This document shows positions 51,609-53,749 of a stretch of DNA of 53,749 nt, piece after piece. Positions within the stretch are counted from its first letter, which is position 1. Every line of letters starts with the position of its first letter. The notes beneath the pieces are model-generated. The model saw only the letters and a program-made list of their open reading frames with translations, had not been told where the DNA came from and did not search any database. A program made the position numbers and the translations under genes. This stretch comes from an uncultured Bacteroides sp. GTDB taxonomy: Bacteria; Bacteroidota; Bacteroidia; Bacteroidales; Bacteroidaceae. The stretch spans positions 1-53,749 of the forward strand of contig CAMWRY010000002.1 of assembly GCA_947176775.1 (NCBI GenBank), read 5' to 3'.

Positions 51609-52874
51609 ATGGCCAAAAAAGTAGAAACTGTCAGCTTGATAGACACATTTTCGGAATTCAAGGAACTGAAGAATATCGACAGGACCACGATGGTAAGCGT
51701 ACTCGAAGAGTCGTTCCGCAGCGTGATTGCGAAAATGTTCGGTACTGATGAAAATTACGACGTGATTGTGAACCCGGACAAAGGGGACTTCGAAATATGG
51801 CGTAACCGTGAAGTGGTGGCAGACGAGGATTTGGAAAATCCGAACTTGCAGATTGCGCTGTCGGAGGCACAGAAGATAGACGCTTCCTACGAAGTGGGTG
51901 AGGAGGTGACGGATGAAGTGATTTTTGCCAACTTTGGCCGTCGCGCCATCCTGAACCTGCGCCAGACGCTGGCTTCCAAGATTCTGGAACTGGAGAAAGA
52001 CAGTATCTATAATAAATACATTGACAAGGTAGGCACCATCATCAACGCGGAGGTATATCAGATATGGAAGAAGGAGATGCTGCTGCTTGATGACGAAGGC
52101 AACGAACTGCTGCTGCCCAAGACCGAACAGATACCGAGCGATTTCTACCGCAAAGGCGAGACGGCTCGCGCTGTGGTGGCACGTGTGGACAATAAGAACA
52201 ACAATCCCAAGATTATCCTGAGTCGCACATCGCCCGTCTTCCTGCAACGCCTGTTCGAGATGGAAGTGCCCGAAATCAATGACGGGCTGATTACTATCAA
52301 GAAGATTGCCCGTATTCCCGGCGAGCGTGCCAAGATTGCCGTTGAAAGCTACGACGACCGCATCGACCCGGTAGGCGCCTGCGTGGGTGTGAAGGGTAGC
52401 CGTATTCATGGTATTGTTCGCGAGCTTCGCAACGAGAATATCGACGTTATCAACTATACGTCGAACATACAATTGTTCATACAGCGTGCCTTGAGCCCTG
52501 CCAAGATCTCTTCCATCCGCCTGAACGAGGAAGAGCGCAAGGCGGAAGTGTTCCTGAAACCGGAAGAGGTGTCGCTGGCTATCGGTAAAGGCGGTTTGAA
52601 TATCAAGCTGGCCAGTATGTTGACTGAGTACACCATCGATGTGTTCCGTGAACTGGACGAAGCGGTCGAGGATGAAGACATCTACTTGGACGAATTCCGT
52701 GATGAAATAGACGGGTGGGTAATTGATGCCATCAAGTCCATCGGCATTGATACGGCCAAAGCCGTGCTGAACGCTCCCCGTGAGATGCTGATTGAAAAGA
52801 CGGACCTCGAAGAAGAAACGGTGGACGAGGTATTGCGCATTTTGAAACAGGAATTTGAAGAAGAAGGAGAATAA
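51609..52874 (+). CDS. nusA: Transcription termination/antitermination protein NusA
   Basis: 421 aa; GERAKIAVESYDDRIDPVGACVGVKGSRIHGIVRELRNENIDVI; KH-domain motifs. Confidence 0.96.
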   Translation: MAKKVETVSLIDTFSEFKELKNIDRTTMVSVLEESFRSVIAKMFGTDENYDVIVNPDKGDFEIWRNREVVADEDLENPNLQIALSEAQKIDASYEVGEEVTDEVIFANFGRRAILNLRQTLASKILELEKDSIYNKYIDKVGTIINAEVYQIWKKEMLLLDDEGNELLLPKTEQIPSDFYRKGETARAVVARVDNKNNNPKIILSRTSPVFLQRLFEMEVPEINDGLITIKKIARIPGERAKIAVESYDDRIDPVGACVGVKGSRIHGIVRELRNENIDVINYTSNIQLFIQRALSPAKISSIRLNEEERKAEVFLKPEEVSLAIGKGGLNIKLASMLTEYTIDVFRELDEAVEDEDIYLDEFRDEIDGWVIDAIKSIGIDTAKAVLNAPREMLIEKTDLEEETVDEVLRILKQEFEEEGE

Positions 52875-53050
52875 TGTGGTAATGTGATAATGTGCTAATG
52901 TGCTAATGGAGATAGTGGGGCTATCGCCATCCATGTAGCGCAGCACATTCACAGCGCACTTCCCCATTAGTACATTATTCCCCATTAGCCAATAGTGTAT
53001 TTGTATATTCGCACATGGATGTACTTGCATATTGGTACATTGGCACATTA
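52872..53050. repeat. 8-bp-period TAATGTGN array with degenerate inverse copies, nusA-infB spacer
   Basis: TAATGTGG TAATGTGA TAATGTGC TAATGTGC TAATGGAG from the nusA stop codon; opposite-orientation relatives in ATTGGTACATTGGCACATTAA and CCCATTAGTACATTATTCCCCATTAG. Confidence 0.8.
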
Positions 53051-53064
53051 ATTCATTGTAATTT

Positions 53065-53706
53065 ATGACGATAAGGTTAAACAAAGTAACAAGAGATTTG
53101 AATGTAGGAATTACGACGGCTGTCGAGTTCCTGCAAAAGAAAGGATTTACCGTGGAGGCAAATCCGAACACGAAAATTACGGATGAGCAGTTTGAATTGC
53201 TCAAAAAGGAGTTTAGTACAGACAAAGACCTTAAGATAAAGTCGGAACGTTTCATCCAGGAACGTCAGAGTAAGGATCGCAACAAAGCGTCGGTAGCGAT
53301 TGACGGCTATAAGGAGACGCAGGAGAAGGCCAAGCCTGAGGAAATTAAGACGGTTGTTCCGGAAGATGCACGCCCGAAATTCAAGCAGGTAGGCAAAATT
53401 GATTTGGATAAATTGAAGCACAGACCGGCTCCTGTTCAGGAAAATGTAACAGTGGCAGAGGTTGTGGTAGAGGAGAAGAAAGTGGAGGAGCCGGTAGTGG
53501 TGGAAACTCCGAAGCCGGAGTCTGCTCCAATAGCCCAGCCCGAACCGGAACCGCAGCCGGAAGCTCAGCCGAATCCCCAGTCTGCACCGGAACCGAAGGT
53601 ACAATCCGAGGTCAAGGAAGAACCGGCTCCGGCAGTAGAGACCAAACAAGAATCTAAAAAGGAAGAAATGATAAAAACGCCTGCCCCCACACCGGCAGTT
53701 GTGTAA
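53065..53706 (+). CDS. infB: Translation initiation factor IF-2, N-terminal part only; open frame ends in tandem TAA codons in the linker
   Basis: [46 protein letters not shown] is the IF-2 N-terminal domain of Bacteroidetes; Pro/Glu-rich linker follows; G domain absent from window. Confidence 0.85.
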   Translation: MTIRLNKVTRDLNVGITTAVEFLQKKGFTVEANPNTKITDEQFELLKKEFSTDKDLKIKSERFIQERQSKDRNKASVAIDGYKETQEKAKPEEIKTVVPEDARPKFKQVGKIDLDKLKHRPAPVQENVTVAEVVVEEKKVEEPVVVETPKPESAPIAQPEPEPQPEAQPNPQSAPEPKVQSEVKEEPAPAVETKQESKKEEMIKTPAPTPAVV

Positions 53707-53749
53707 TAACCGGTGGAAAAGGAGAGAAAATAAGAAGAGATTTTCAAGA

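Noticed and set aside
52872-53050. CRISPR or riboswitch in the nusA-infB spacer
   Set aside because: 8-bp low-complexity tandem repeats with no spacer structure; no recognised riboswitch core was visible by eye.
51597-53255. 552-aa antisense ORF over nusA/infB
   Set aside because: Opposes well-identified nusA and infB and crosses the repeat-rich spacer; no recognisable motif.

Overview
This 53.7-kb window looks like a Bacteroides-type chromosome; that rests on paired SusC/SusD genes, hybrid two-component systems and TTTG/TAnnTTTG promoters. (1) About 0.3-15 kb is an LPS/surface-glycan block: glf, glycosyltransferases, a core kinase, a heptosyltransferase, a DUF4254-like protein, an LtaS/MdoB-like sulfatase-fold enzyme, a CDP-glycerol glycerophosphotransferase-like enzyme, a WbsX-like protein and an MsbA-like ABC exporter. 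(2) About 15-50.5 kb is a double PUL-like region. It holds two paralogous HTCS regulators, two SusC/SusD pairs, a secreted metallo-beta-lactamase-fold hydrolase, four intact secreted esterases plus one collapsed esterase pseudogene, three GH3 genes (one frameshifted) and a GH29 fucosidase. (3) About 51-53.7 kb is the housekeeping rimP-nusA-infB cluster, with infB interrupted or truncated at the window edge. The most interesting signals are: a direct repeat TTGAAC-N14-TTGAAC (20-bp pitch) at three intergenic positions, upstream of esterase 1, susC1 and esterase 2, which is a candidate HTCS operator defining one regulon; a catabolic locus with esterases, an MBL hydrolase and only exo-acting GHs, suggesting acylated small glycosides rather than a polymer; and several unusual intergenic repeats, including two 11-bp-period arrays of related sequence at opposite ends of the window, a 42-bp spacerless perfect palindrome and a 23-bp-phased triple palindrome. 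All product calls come from reading the translations; no database search was run.
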